From the NCBI GenBank assembly GCA_965371225.1, contig CBDUXP010000033.1, positions 1 through 41,742 on the forward strand: 41,742 nt of DNA, read 5' to 3'. The position numbers and the translations under genes are program-made. This DNA is from CBDUXP01 sp965371225 [NCBI: uncultured bacterium] (GTDB taxonomy: Bacteria > Abyssobacteria > SURF-5 > CBDUXP01). Of the stretch, positions 6,972-15,481 are shown piece by piece (positions within the stretch are counted from its first letter, which is position 1; each line of letters begins with the position of its first letter). The notes below the pieces were generated by a model that saw only the letters and a list, made by a program, of their open reading frames with translations, had not been told where the DNA came from and searched no databases.

Positions 6972-8069
6972 ATGGAACAACAGAATCGCGTCGCAGAGAA
7001 TGGCAAGTGGAAGCCGAACAAGTACGTGGACGACGTCAAGCGGGGCAAGTTTAACTTGGCGTGGATGGACCACGAAGCCGCGGGCACGGAATGGGGCGTG
7101 CGCGCCCGGCCGAAGAGCGAGCGCAAGGGCCTGACGCTCGACGACATCAACGTCGGCTCGTACGGCTTGGTCCCCGACGTGGGCGGCGCGCACCACAGTA
7201 TGGCGCCGCGCGGGTCGTGGATCGATCCGGGCGTGCCCGACCTGGGATACACGCTCAACAAGAAGAGCGACGTGTGGGCCGAGAACCTGACGAAGCTGTA
7301 CGAGGAGGCCAAGACGCGGCAGTGGAACGCCTCGACCGACATCCCGTGGAACGAGCTGCCGGAGCTGCCGAACGACCTGGAACACGCTATGTGCCAGCTC
7401 TGTACGTTCCTGTCCGAGGTGGAGATGATCGCCGCCGACTTCCCCACCAAATACCTGGCCCAGATGAACCAGGACTTCCACGAGGCGAAGATGTTCCTCT
7501 GCACGCAGGCCATGGACGAGGCACGGCACCTGGAGGTGTTCCGCAAGCGCGCGCTGGCCAACGGCGGCGGCCTGCTCCGGTCCTCGCGGGGGGCGGAAGA
7601 AGCGCTCAAGGGCATCCTCGAAGCGGCGACCTTCACGGCGGGCTCCGCCTTCTTGCACCTGCTGGGCGAAGGGTTCATCCTCAGCATTTTCCAGACGGGC
7701 GAGTTCATTGCGACGAACGACGTGGAGAAGAAGATCTTCCGCATGACGGCGCAGGACGAGGCGCGCCACGTGGCCTACGGCACCATGCACATCAAGTACG
7801 CGCTGGCGAACGACCCGGACGTGGGCGGTGAGATCCACGAGATCCTCGACGAGGGCGAGGACATGATCGCCGGCGCGCTCTGCCAAGCCGAGTTGCTGGA
7901 ACCCCTGGCCATCCTCATGGCCGGCGGCGTCGACGACATCGAGGACGGCGTGCAGGGCGCGAACATCCTCTGGGAGAAGATCGTCCGCGACTATCTGCAC
8001 CGGTGCGACGTCGCGGGCCTCGACCGCCGGAGCCGGTGCCGCTTGCCCGAGGAGTCCCCGTTCGCCTGA
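6972..8069 (+). CDS. Ferritin-like diiron protein, putative oxygenase/oxidase
   Basis: A 365-residue protein with a four-helix diiron centre of the R2/bacterial-multicomponent-monooxygenase type: Glu151 in FLSEVEMIA, Glu183-x-x-His186 in MDEARHLEVF, Glu233 in LLGEGF and Glu263-x-x-His266 in QDEARHVAYG, i.e. the E...ExxH...E...ExxH pattern. AAGGAG precedes the ATG. It has no partner reductase nearby, so electrons would come from elsewhere; the ferredoxin gene at 37973 and Rieske gene at 31663 are distant candidates. Flanked by two SCP2-type genes, it is likely to oxidise a hydrophobic substrate. It is not a bacterioferritin storage protein judging from its length and 130-residue N-terminal extension. 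Substrate unknown. Confidence 0.8.
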   Translation: MEQQNRVAENGKWKPNKYVDDVKRGKFNLAWMDHEAAGTEWGVRARPKSERKGLTLDDINVGSYGLVPDVGGAHHSMAPRGSWIDPGVPDLGYTLNKKSDVWAENLTKLYEEAKTRQWNASTDIPWNELPELPNDLEHAMCQLCTFLSEVEMIAADFPTKYLAQMNQDFHEAKMFLCTQAMDEARHLEVFRKRALANGGGLLRSSRGAEEALKGILEAATFTAGSAFLHLLGEGFILSIFQTGEFIATNDVEKKIFRMTAQDEARHVAYGTMHIKYALANDPDVGGEIHEILDEGEDMIAGALCQAELLEPLAILMAGGVDDIEDGVQGANILWEKIVRDYLHRCDVAGLDRRSRCRLPEESPFA

Positions 8070-8128
8070 GCGGCACGCGTCGGGCGCGGCGGACACCCGC
8101 AGTGGCCCCGTGCCGTGTGGAGGAGCAC

Positions 8129-8599
8129 ATGCTGAGGACGACCGCCAAGACGGTGACCTTCCCCTCCGTGGGGTGGTTTGCGGCGTTGCGCGATATCATG
8201 AATGCGGACGAGCCGCGCTTCAAGAAACTGGGCACGGCGGACGTCACCTTCGGCGTGCAAGTCGATGACGAGGATGGAGAGATACCGTCCCGCGTGTTCA
8301 GGATCGTCTTCGAGGATTGGGTCTGCATGTCCGTGGCCGAGGTGGCTGCGGAGGGGTTGGACGCCGACTTCGTCATGGAGGCGGACTTCGCCACCTGGCA
8401 GGAGATGATCGAGAACGTCGAGCAGCATGGGCACGCCGACCTCACCCACACGCTGAACTTCCTGGCCCTGCCCGGCACCCCCCTCTATGTGAACGGCCGC
8501 GACGCCCTGGGCACGGACTGCTTCGCCCGCTTCAACCAGACCCTGCAGGAGTTCTTCGACTCCGCGAGCCGCCTGCACACCGAGTTCGCGTTCGGATGA
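8129..8599 (+). CDS. SCP2-like lipid-carrier protein (second copy)
   Basis: A 156-residue protein. The frame is open further upstream, but the ATG at 8129 has a GGAGG ribosome-binding site and the homologous part starts there. It begins VTFPSVGWFAALRDIMNADE, a pattern common at the start of SCP2-like proteins of lipid-catabolism clusters, followed by a beta-rich half and ADFVMEADFATWQEMIENV, then a helical C-terminus. It differs clearly from the 145-residue SCP2 protein at 6502, so the unit has two diverged lipid carriers on either side of the diiron enzyme. Probably cytoplasmic. The call rests on pattern resemblance and is less certain than for the first copy. Confidence 0.65.
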   Translation: MLRTTAKTVTFPSVGWFAALRDIMNADEPRFKKLGTADVTFGVQVDDEDGEIPSRVFRIVFEDWVCMSVAEVAAEGLDADFVMEADFATWQEMIENVEQHGHADLTHTLNFLALPGTPLYVNGRDALGTDCFARFNQTLQEFFDSASRLHTEFAFG

Positions 8600-8662
8600 A
8601 CCACGCCACATTCGGCAGTAAGCCTGCGCGGCGACACCGGCCGCGCGCGGGGCGGCACGCGC

Positions 8663-9538
8663 GTGACCGCTACTGAGCGCGAGCACCCGTTCCCCGCGGA
8701 ACCCCTCCGCATTCCCGGCGCGCGGGGCGTCACCCTCGCCGCCGACGCCTTCGGCAACCCGGACGCCCCGCCCGTGCTGTTCTTGCACGGGGGCGGCCAG
8801 ACGCGCCATGCGTGGGGCGGCACCGCGCGGATGCTGGCCCAGCGGGGGTGGTATACGGTCGCGTTTGACCTGCGCGGGCATGGGGACAGCGACTGGGCAC
8901 CGGATGGCGACTATTCCCTCCCTGCGTTCCTCGAAGATTTTGCTGCCATGCGCGACCTGTTCGACCAAGCACCGGTCGTAGTGGGCGCGTCCATGGGCGG
9001 CATCGTGGGGCTGCTTGCCGAAGGGGAGGCCCCGGCCTCGCTCACCGCCGGCCTCGTGCTGGTCGACATCGGTCCCCGGATGGAACCGAAGGGCGTCGAG
9101 CGCATTGTGGCCTTCATGGGCGCATACCCGGACGGGTTTGCCAGTCTGGACGAGGCGGCCGACGCCGTCGCCGCCTACCTGCCCCACCGGCGGCGGCCGA
9201 AGGACCACTCCGGGCTGGCGAAGAATCTGCGGCAGGGGGCCGACGGCCGCTACCGCTGGCACTGGGACCCCCAGTTCATCTCCGGCGAGCGGCGGCCGAG
9301 TGGCGCCGTCAATGAGGAGCGGATGAACCGGGCGGCGGCCGCCCTCAGCGTGCCCACCCTGCTCGTGCGCGGGCGCCTGAGCGACCTGCTGAGCGAGGCC
9401 GGGGCGCAGCATTTCCTCAGCCTCGTGCCCCACGCGGAGTACGTGGACGTGTCGGATGCCGGGCACATGGTGGCCGGCGACGTGAACGACGCCTTTACGG
9501 AGGCGGTTGCAGGATTCCTGGCAAATCTGAAAAGCTAA
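8663..9538 (+). CDS. Alpha/beta hydrolase
   Basis: A 291-residue cytoplasmic alpha/beta hydrolase with a GTG start. It has the oxyanion segment FLHGGGQTRHAW (40-51), FDLRGHGDSDW (68-78), the nucleophile elbow GASMGG with Ser110, and the expected late His in DAGHM; an Asp in RGRLSDLL is the likely third triad member. It would cleave an ester, thioester or C-C bond, but nothing in the sequence fixes the substrate. It lies 63 nt after the second SCP2-like gene and 67 nt before the GMC oxidoreductase gene, all on the same strand. Confidence 0.85.
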   Translation: MTATEREHPFPAEPLRIPGARGVTLAADAFGNPDAPPVLFLHGGGQTRHAWGGTARMLAQRGWYTVAFDLRGHGDSDWAPDGDYSLPAFLEDFAAMRDLFDQAPVVVGASMGGIVGLLAEGEAPASLTAGLVLVDIGPRMEPKGVERIVAFMGAYPDGFASLDEAADAVAAYLPHRRRPKDHSGLAKNLRQGADGRYRWHWDPQFISGERRPSGAVNEERMNRAAAALSVPTLLVRGRLSDLLSEAGAQHFLSLVPHAEYVDVSDAGHMVAGDVNDAFTEAVAGFLANLKS

Positions 9539-9605
9539 GGGCCCCGTGGCACGCCGCGGGGTCGACTGGCCCGGCGGCGCCGGGACCCGCTCGGGGGGAG
9601 CGCAC

Positions 9606-11237
9606 ATGACAGAACACTGGGATTATGACTACATCGTTATCGGTTCCGGCTTCGGCGGCGCGGTCTCCGCCCTGCGCCTGTCGGAGAAGGGGTATGACGT
9701 CGGCGTGCTCGAGATGGGCAAGCGCTTCGGCCCGGACGACTTTCCCAAATCGAATTGGAACGCGCGCAAGTACCTCTGGCTGCCGCAACTCCTGCTCCAC
9801 GGGTTCTTCAACATCACGTGGCTGAAAGACGTCCTGGTCTTCCACGGCACGGGCGTCGGCGGCGGCAGCCTCGTGTACGCGAACACCCTGCTGGTGCCGC
9901 CCTCCAAGGCGTTCGCGGATCCCCGGTGGCCCACCGACGAGGCCTGGGAAGACAAGATGGAGCCGTACTACGACCTGGCGAAGTTCATGCTCGGCGTGGT
10001 CGAGGCAAAGGCCACCTATCCCGCGGATGAATGGCTGCGCCAAATCGTCGATGACGATATGGGCTGCGGCGACACCTTCGAGAAGCACACGGTCGGGGTC
10101 TACTTCGGGGACGAGCCGGGCAAGACGGTGCCCGACCCGTACTTCGGCGGCGAGGGCCCGTCGCGCACCGCCTGCATCACCTGTGGCGAGTGCATGAGCG
10201 GCTGCCGGCACAACGCCAAGAACACGCTGGACAAGAACTACCTGTACCTGGCGGAGAAGCGCGGCTGCGTGATCCATCCGGAGACGAAAGTTACCGACGT
10301 GCGCCCCATCCCGGACGGCGGCTACGAAATCCACACGGTGAAGTCCACCGCCATTTTCAACAAACAGCCGCGCGTGTTCCGCGCCAAGGGCGTCGTGTTC
10401 TCCGCCAGCGTGCTCGGGACGGTCAAGCTGCTGCACCAGTGCAAGGAGCGCGGCAGCCTGCCGAACATCAGCGAGCGCCTCGGGGACTACGTCCGCACCA
10501 ACAGCGAGGCCATCCTCTTCGTCACCGCGAAGGACGATCGCATCAACTACAGCGAAGGCATCGCCATCACGTCGGGGGTCCACCCGGATGAGCACACGCA
10601 CGTGGAAGCGGTCCGGTACGGCAAGGGGCACGGCATGATGTCCATGACGTCCACCCTGCTGACCGGCGGCGGCCCGCCCTGGCCGCGCTGGCTGCGGTGG
10701 TTGGGCAACATCGTCCGGCATCCGATCCAGTTCCTCCGCGCGTCCAGTCCGTTCACGTGGGCAGAACGCACCGCCGTCGTGCTGGTCATGCAACCCATCA
10801 GCAGCCACATGAAGCTGCGCATGAAGGACAAGCTCTGGGGCCGCACGCTCGATTCGGAACTCGAGCCGGGGCAGACGGTGCCCTCCTATATGCCCATCGC
10901 CAACGAGATTACCCAGCGGCTGGCAGACAAGATGGACGGCACGCCGCAGAGCCTCACCCTGGAAGTGCTGGGCAACACCTCCAGCACCGCGCACATCCTG
11001 GGCGGGGCCACCATGGGCCGCAGCGCTGAGGACGGGGTGTGCGACGCCTTCGGCCGCGTGTTTGGCTACGACAACATGTACGTGGCCGACGGCAGCATCG
11101 TGCCCGCGAACCTGGGCGTGAACCCCTCCCTCACCATCACCGCCCTGAGCGAGTACGTCATGGCCAACGTGCCGGCCAAGCCCGGCGCCGAGCAAAAACC
11201 GGCGCCCCGCCCCGCGACCGAGGCCCTCACGGTCTAA
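9606..11237 (+). CDS. GMC-family FAD oxidoreductase, cholesterol-oxidase-like
   Basis: A 543-residue flavoenzyme that would oxidise an alcohol or sterol-like substrate. The FAD-binding motif IVIGSGFGG is at 10-18; GTGVGGGSLVYANTLL (81-96) and the C-terminal GGATMGRS, MYVADGSIVPANLGVNPS are typical of the cholesterol-oxidase branch. Residues 190-200 contain Cys190, Cys193, Cys196 and Cys200 in CxxCxxCxxxC spacing followed by RHNAKNTL, the spacing of a 4Fe-4S ferredoxin site. I chose the ATG at 9606, with GGGGGAG upstream, over a GTG 60 nt earlier. There is no Tat or Sec signal, so it is cytoplasmic. It is the last gene of the MerR-SCP2-diiron unit. Confidence 0.88.
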   Translation: MTEHWDYDYIVIGSGFGGAVSALRLSEKGYDVGVLEMGKRFGPDDFPKSNWNARKYLWLPQLLLHGFFNITWLKDVLVFHGTGVGGGSLVYANTLLVPPSKAFADPRWPTDEAWEDKMEPYYDLAKFMLGVVEAKATYPADEWLRQIVDDDMGCGDTFEKHTVGVYFGDEPGKTVPDPYFGGEGPSRTACITCGECMSGCRHNAKNTLDKNYLYLAEKRGCVIHPETKVTDVRPIPDGGYEIHTVKSTAIFNKQPRVFRAKGVVFSASVLGTVKLLHQCKERGSLPNISERLGDYVRTNSEAILFVTAKDDRINYSEGIAITSGVHPDEHTHVEAVRYGKGHGMMSMTSTLLTGGGPPWPRWLRWLGNIVRHPIQFLRASSPFTWAERTAVVLVMQPISSHMKLRMKDKLWGRTLDSELEPGQTVPSYMPIANEITQRLADKMDGTPQSLTLEVLGNTSSTAHILGGATMGRSAEDGVCDAFGRVFGYDNMYVADGSIVPANLGVNPSLTITALSEYVMANVPAKPGAEQKPAPRPATEALTV

Positions 11238-11458
11238 CAAGACGCGCGCGCCACCGACGCGTCGCCTTCCCCGTGCCGCGCCGTGTGGCCGTCGGCCCCC
11301 GCCGCGCATGCCTAGTACTCGGGCAGTCTAAGCGCTACCGGATATCGCCTGGAAATCCTTATGGCCTATAGCTCCGCCCCAGTTTTAGGCACATGACTAG
11401 ACAATTTCGATATTGCGCGAATCTCGCGCCCTGGGCAACTGGGCGCCCTGAAATGGCT

Positions 11459-11487
11459 TTGACAGGGTAATCATCCAACGCTACACT
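11459..11487 (+). promoter_or_regulatory. Sigma-70 promoter of larE and the downstream ten-gene block
   Basis: TTGACA (11459-11464) and TACACT (11482-11487) with a 17-bp spacer; transcription would start near 11494, about 43 nt before the larE ATG. Confidence 0.7.
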
Positions 11488-11502
11488 GAGCATCGTCAGA
11501 AT

Positions 11503-11519
11503 TGCCTAATTGGTAGGCA
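11503..11519 (+). promoter_or_regulatory. Small inverted repeat in the larE leader
   Basis: TGCCTA (11503-11508) and TAGGCA (11514-11519) flank a 5-nt loop just after the predicted transcription start and before the ribosome-binding site GAGGGAA. It may be an operator or a short leader hairpin; it may also be chance. Confidence 0.3.
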
Positions 11520-11536
11520 TCGACGAGGGAATCCCT

Positions 11537-12376
11537 ATGAGCGTGACCGAGGCCCTGGAGCCCGGCTTGGCGGCCAAGCTGGACCGGCTCGAAGCCATCC
11601 TGCATGAGCTGGGGGCGGTGTGCGTGGCCTACAGCGGCGGCGTGGACAGCGCCTACCTGCTCGCACAGGCCCAGGAGACGCTGGACCGCGAGCACGTCAT
11701 CGGCATCATCGGCGTCAGCGCCAGCCTCCCGCCCGGCGAGCTGGACGGGGCCCTGAGCATGGCCGAGGAGCGCGGCATCCGCGTCGAAACCGTCGACACG
11801 GCCGAGCAGGAGAATCCGGACTATCTGAAGAACGATCCCGACCGCTGCTATCACTGTAAGGCCGAACTGTTTGACGTGCTCGGCCTAGTGGCGAAGGAGC
11901 GCGAGCTTGGGACCGTGTGCGACGGTTTCAACCGGGACGATGAGGGGGATCATCGCCCCGGGCACCAGGCGGGCATCGACCGCACCGTGCGCAGCCCGCT
12001 GCAGGAAGCCGGCCTCACCAAGGCGGAGATCCGCGTCCTGTCCAAGCGGCTGGCGCTGCCCACGTGGAACAAGCCGGCCCTCGCGTGCCTGGCCAGCCGC
12101 ATCCCCTACGGCACGCCGGTCACCCTCCAAGCGCTGGACCAGGTGGGCCAAGCCGAGCTGTACCTGAAGACCAAGGGCCTCCGGATCGTTCGCGTGCGCC
12201 ACCATGCCGACGTGGCCCGGATCGAAGTGGCGCCGGAAGAACGCGCCAAATTCTTCGACCCCGCGTTCATGGACGACGTGGCCGCGCGCTTCAAGGCCCT
12301 GGGCTTCCAGTACGTGGCCCTGGATCTGCAGGGCTACCGCTCGGGCAGCTTGAACGAAGGCCTGCCCCCGGCCTGA
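11537..12376 (+). CDS. larE: LarE, ATP-dependent sacrificial sulfur transferase (Fe-S-type)
   Basis: A 279-residue PP-loop ATPase. LarE adenylates and thiolates pyridinium-3,5-biscarboxylic acid mononucleotide during synthesis of the nickel-pincer cofactor of lactate racemase and related enzymes. The PP-loop SGGVDSAYL starts at Ser33; NDPDRCYHCKAELF carries Cys104 and Cys107; PALACLASRIPYGTPVT carries Cys184. This three-cysteine set matches the LarE subgroup that binds a 4Fe-4S cluster and can act catalytically, rather than the single-cysteine sacrificial form. I preferred the ATG at 11537 with GAGGGAA upstream to a TTG at 11510. larA, larB and larC are absent from the window. It is followed 1 nt later by the sensor kinase gene, so it heads an operon. 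Confidence 0.93.
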   Translation: MSVTEALEPGLAAKLDRLEAILHELGAVCVAYSGGVDSAYLLAQAQETLDREHVIGIIGVSASLPPGELDGALSMAEERGIRVETVDTAEQENPDYLKNDPDRCYHCKAELFDVLGLVAKERELGTVCDGFNRDDEGDHRPGHQAGIDRTVRSPLQEAGLTKAEIRVLSKRLALPTWNKPALACLASRIPYGTPVTLQALDQVGQAELYLKTKGLRIVRVRHHADVARIEVAPEERAKFFDPAFMDDVAARFKALGFQYVALDLQGYRSGSLNEGLPPA

Positions 12377-12377
12377 C

Positions 12378-13979
12378 ATGCGCGCGACCAGCCCGGCGGC
12401 GCCCCCGGCGGAACTCGACGCGCTCGCGACCATCAGCCACCTCGTCGGCCGCTCCCACGACCTGACCGCCACCTTCCATAGTGTGATGGACGTGCTCGCC
12501 GCCGCGTTCGGCATGGAGCGCGGGACCCTGTCCCTGCTGGATCCCGAGACGAACGCGGTCACCATCCGCATCGGCCACGGGCTGGACCATCAGGCCATCG
12601 GGCGGGGGCACTACGCGCTGGGCGAAGGCATCACGGGGCGCGTCGCCGCCACCGGGCAGCCGACGGTGATCCCTAACATCTATGACGAGCCCGAGTTCTT
12701 GAACCGCACGGGCGCCCGGCCCGCTGACCACGACACGCCCATCGCGTTCCTGTGCGTGCCCATCTTCCTCGACGGCAAAGCCGTCGGCGTCCTCAGCGCG
12801 GACAAGCCGACCGCGGACGCGGCGCTGCTGGCCCGCGACCTGCAACTGCTCGACATCGTCGGGGCCATTCTCAGCCAGTCCATGCGGCTCCACTCCACCG
12901 TCGCAGAGTTGGAGGCGGTGAAGAGCGAAGCCGACGCGATCCTCAGCAGCATGACCAACGCCGTGATCGCCATGGACGACATGGGCCGCATCACGTCGCT
13001 GAATCCGGCCGCCGAACGGATGTTCGGAGTTCGCGCCGCGAGCGCGCTGCAGCGCAGCTACACCAAGGTCTTCCGCAACCACGGGGGCTTCACCCGGCTG
13101 CTTGACGCGATCATCGGCACCGACCCGGACCAAACGAGCGCCGACCTGACGATTTTCCCGCCCGACGGCGAGGCGATCCCCGCCAGCCTGGTCTGGTCCC
13201 GGTTGCGCGATCGCGCCGGCGAGGCGCGCGGCATCATCGTCACCGCCCACGACCGGACGGAGCTGCGCCGGTTGGAACGCCAGGTGCGCCGGGCCCAGCG
13301 GCTCGCGGCGCTCGGCACCATGGCGGCGGGCGTCGCGCACGAGGTGCGCAATCCCCTGGCGGGCATCCGCGGCGCCGCCCAGCTCGCGGGGAAGCGCGTC
13401 GGCGACGATGGCAAGCTTCGGGAATACGTGCAGCTCATCATGACGGAGGTCGAGCGATTGGATGGGATCGTGGAGCAACTGGTGCGCTTCGCCCGCCCGC
13501 AGCGCCCCGAGCGCCTCCCCGCCTCGCTAGCGGAAGTCGCCGAACACGCCCTGTCCCTCGTCCGCCAACAGGCTGAACGAGCCGGCGTGACCTGTGTGCT
13601 CAAGGAGCCGGTCCCCGTCCCGCAGGTGGACATCGACGTCCACCAACTCGCGCAGGTCTTCCTCAACCTGTTCCTCAACGCGGTGCGGGCCATGCCGGAC
13701 GGCGGGCGCCTGACCGTCCGCGTGGTGACGGACACGGGGCCGCGGCCGGGGCAGCGGGTCGCCGTGGCGCAGGTGCAGGATTCGGGCGGTGGCATCGACC
13801 GGCAAACCCTGGACAAGCTCTTCACCCCCTTCTTCACCACCCACCCGGACGGGACGGGGCTGGGCCTCGCGATTGCCCACCGCATCATGGAGGAGCACGG
13901 GGGCGGCCTCGATGTGGCCAGCGCGCCGGGGGCCGGCGCCACCTTCTACGTGTCCATTCCCATGGGAGACGCCACGTGA
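12378..13979 (+). CDS. GAF-PAS sensor histidine kinase (NtrB-like)
   Basis: A 533-residue soluble kinase. Residues about 12-170 form a GAF domain close to that of NifA (MERGTLSLLDPETNAV, LGEGITGRVAATGQP). A PAS domain follows (about 182-295: ILSSMTNAVIAMDDMGRITSLNPAAERMFG). Then come a HisKA domain with His321 in AAGVAHEVRNPLAGIRG and an HATPase domain with Asn434, DSGGGI (468-473) and the TGLGLAI box near 493. There are no membrane helices, so it senses a cytoplasmic signal, possibly through the GAF domain. It begins 1 nt after larE and overlaps the response-regulator gene by 4 nt. Together with that gene it resembles the NtrB/NtrC pair, but no glnA is present to support a nitrogen role. Confidence 0.92.
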   Translation: MRATSPAAPPAELDALATISHLVGRSHDLTATFHSVMDVLAAAFGMERGTLSLLDPETNAVTIRIGHGLDHQAIGRGHYALGEGITGRVAATGQPTVIPNIYDEPEFLNRTGARPADHDTPIAFLCVPIFLDGKAVGVLSADKPTADAALLARDLQLLDIVGAILSQSMRLHSTVAELEAVKSEADAILSSMTNAVIAMDDMGRITSLNPAAERMFGVRAASALQRSYTKVFRNHGGFTRLLDAIIGTDPDQTSADLTIFPPDGEAIPASLVWSRLRDRAGEARGIIVTAHDRTELRRLERQVRRAQRLAALGTMAAGVAHEVRNPLAGIRGAAQLAGKRVGDDGKLREYVQLIMTEVERLDGIVEQLVRFARPQRPERLPASLAEVAEHALSLVRQQAERAGVTCVLKEPVPVPQVDIDVHQLAQVFLNLFLNAVRAMPDGGRLTVRVVTDTGPRPGQRVAVAQVQDSGGGIDRQTLDKLFTPFFTTHPDGTGLGLAIAHRIMEEHGGGLDVASAPGAGATFYVSIPMGDAT

Positions 13980-15391
13980 CCCTCGTGCCGCCCACCATCC
14001 TGGTGGCCGACGACGAGGCGAGCCTGCGGCTGGTGCTGGCCGATGCGCTGGAGGACCGCGGCTACAAGGTCATCACCGCGGAAACGGGGCTCGTGGCACT
14101 GCAGGTGGCCGCCGAGCGGCCCATCGATCTCGCCATCCTGGACATTCGCATGCCGGGGCTCGACGGGCTCCAGGCGTTGCGGCGGCTGCGCGACAATGCG
14201 CCCGACATGCCGGTCATCATCATCACCGCGCACAGCACCATGCAGACCGCCATCGACGCCATGAAGGCCGGGGCCTACGACTACATCACGAAACCGTTCG
14301 ACTTGGACCAGATCGGGCTGACCGTGGACAAGGCGCTCCACGCCCGCCGCCTCGCCCGGGAAAATGAGCAGTTGCAAGCCACCCTGCAGGACACCTACGA
14401 ACTGGGCAACATCGTCGGCAATAGCGAACCCATGCAGCAGGTGTTCAAGACGATCGGCCGCGTCGCGGACAAGGACGTCACGGTGCTCATTCAAGGCGAG
14501 AGTGGGACGGGCAAGGAATTGGTCGCCAAAGCAATCCATTTCAGCAGCAACCGCGCCCGGCAGCCTTTCGTCGCGGTCAATTGCACCGCCATTCCCGAGA
14601 CCTTGCTGGAGAGCGAACTCTTTGGCCACTTGAAAGGCGCGTTCACGGGGGCCAACCACGCGCGCGTCGGCAAGTTCCAGCTCGCCGAGGGCGGTACGGT
14701 CTTCCTGGACGAGATCGGCGACCTCAGCCCCGAGCTGCAGGTGAAGCTGTTGCGGGTATTGCAAGAGCGTGAAGTGGAGCCCCTGGGCGGCACCGCGCCG
14801 ATCGCGATCGACGTGCGCGTCCTGGCGGCCACCAACCGGGACCTGCGGCAGGCCATTACCACCGGGCAGTTCCGGGAAGATTTGTTCTATCGGCTCAACG
14901 TCGTCCCGATCCCCTTGCCCCCCCTGCGGGAACGGTTGGAGGACCTGACGCCGCTGGTGGAGTATTTCATCGCACGTTTCTCGCGGGAATTCGGCCTGCC
15001 CCGGCGCACCATGGCCCCGGAGAGCTTGGCGCTGTTGCGCAAGTATGCGTGGCCGGGGAACGTGCGCGAGCTGGAAAATCTCATCAAGCGGGTTCTCGTC
15101 CTCGAAATTGAATCGACGATTACCCCCGAGCATCTGACCATCGCGCTGCCCCAGCCGCCGCCGCCCCAGGCCGCGCCGGAGAACTGGGCGGAGGGTCTGG
15201 TGGCGCACTGTGACCGGCTGCGGATGGCCGGCGAGTCGCAGGTGTACCGGACGCTCATGCGCGAGTTCGAGCGTCCGCTGATCGCGCACGCCTTGCGCGT
15301 GCACAAGGGCAACAAAGTGAAAACCGCTGATATGCTGGGCATTAACCGGAACACGCTCTTCAAAAAGATGCGGGAACTGAACCTGGCGTGA
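13976..15391 (+). CDS. NtrC-family sigma-54-dependent response regulator
   Basis: A 471-residue activator starting at a GTG that overlaps the kinase stop. Receiver domain 1-125 has Asp11/Asp12, phospho-acceptor Asp56 (LAILDIRMP) and Lys106. The AAA+ domain has Walker A GESGTGKE (174-181), the sigma-54 contact loop GAFTGA (221-226) and Walker B FLDE (243-246). The C-terminus is a Fis-type helix-turn-helix (NKVKTADMLGINRNTLFKKMREL). All residues needed for an active sigma-54 activator are present. Partner of the kinase immediately upstream. I did not find a clear TGGCAC-N5-TTGC promoter in the window, so its targets are unknown. Confidence 0.94.
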   Translation: MTLVPPTILVADDEASLRLVLADALEDRGYKVITAETGLVALQVAAERPIDLAILDIRMPGLDGLQALRRLRDNAPDMPVIIITAHSTMQTAIDAMKAGAYDYITKPFDLDQIGLTVDKALHARRLARENEQLQATLQDTYELGNIVGNSEPMQQVFKTIGRVADKDVTVLIQGESGTGKELVAKAIHFSSNRARQPFVAVNCTAIPETLLESELFGHLKGAFTGANHARVGKFQLAEGGTVFLDEIGDLSPELQVKLLRVLQEREVEPLGGTAPIAIDVRVLAATNRDLRQAITTGQFREDLFYRLNVVPIPLPPLRERLEDLTPLVEYFIARFSREFGLPRRTMAPESLALLRKYAWPGNVRELENLIKRVLVLEIESTITPEHLTIALPQPPPPQAAPENWAEGLVAHCDRLRMAGESQVYRTLMREFERPLIAHALRVHKGNKVKTADMLGINRNTLFKKMRELNLA

Positions 15392-15481
15392 GCCGGCGTA
15401 CCAGTGGACAGGCCGGCGGTCTCACGGTAGGGTAGGTGGGGACAGGGGAGAGAGCGGAGCCCCCCCGGGGGGCTGAGGCGC

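Larger units (their letters stand above)
11238..11536. other. Intergenic region between the GMC gene and larE
   Basis: A 299-bp gap. It contains two short GC-rich inverted repeats: GCGCGA-ATC-TCGCGC near 11416-11430, and GCGCCC...GGGCGC around 11425-11447. Neither is followed by a T-run. The larE promoter and a small leader hairpin follow. I see no gene, tRNA or recognised riboswitch. Confidence 0.6.

Noticed and set aside
8003-8128. 42-codon N-terminal extension of the second SCP2-like gene
   Set aside because: It overlaps the diiron gene, is arginine/proline-rich, and the ATG at 8129 has a GGAGG site.
7991-9607. 538-codon open frame on the minus strand
   Set aside because: It overlaps the second SCP2-like and alpha/beta hydrolase genes, both with motifs and ribosome-binding sites.
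9495-11309. 604-codon open frame on the minus strand
   Set aside because: It is the mirror of the GMC oxidoreductase gene, whose FAD motif and family residues are clear.
15458-15474. GC palindrome AGCCCCCC-C-GGGGGGCT before the pseudokinase gene
   Set aside because: It is a near-perfect 8-bp stem but has a one-base loop and no T-run, so it is not a terminator; it may be a mere C/G run.
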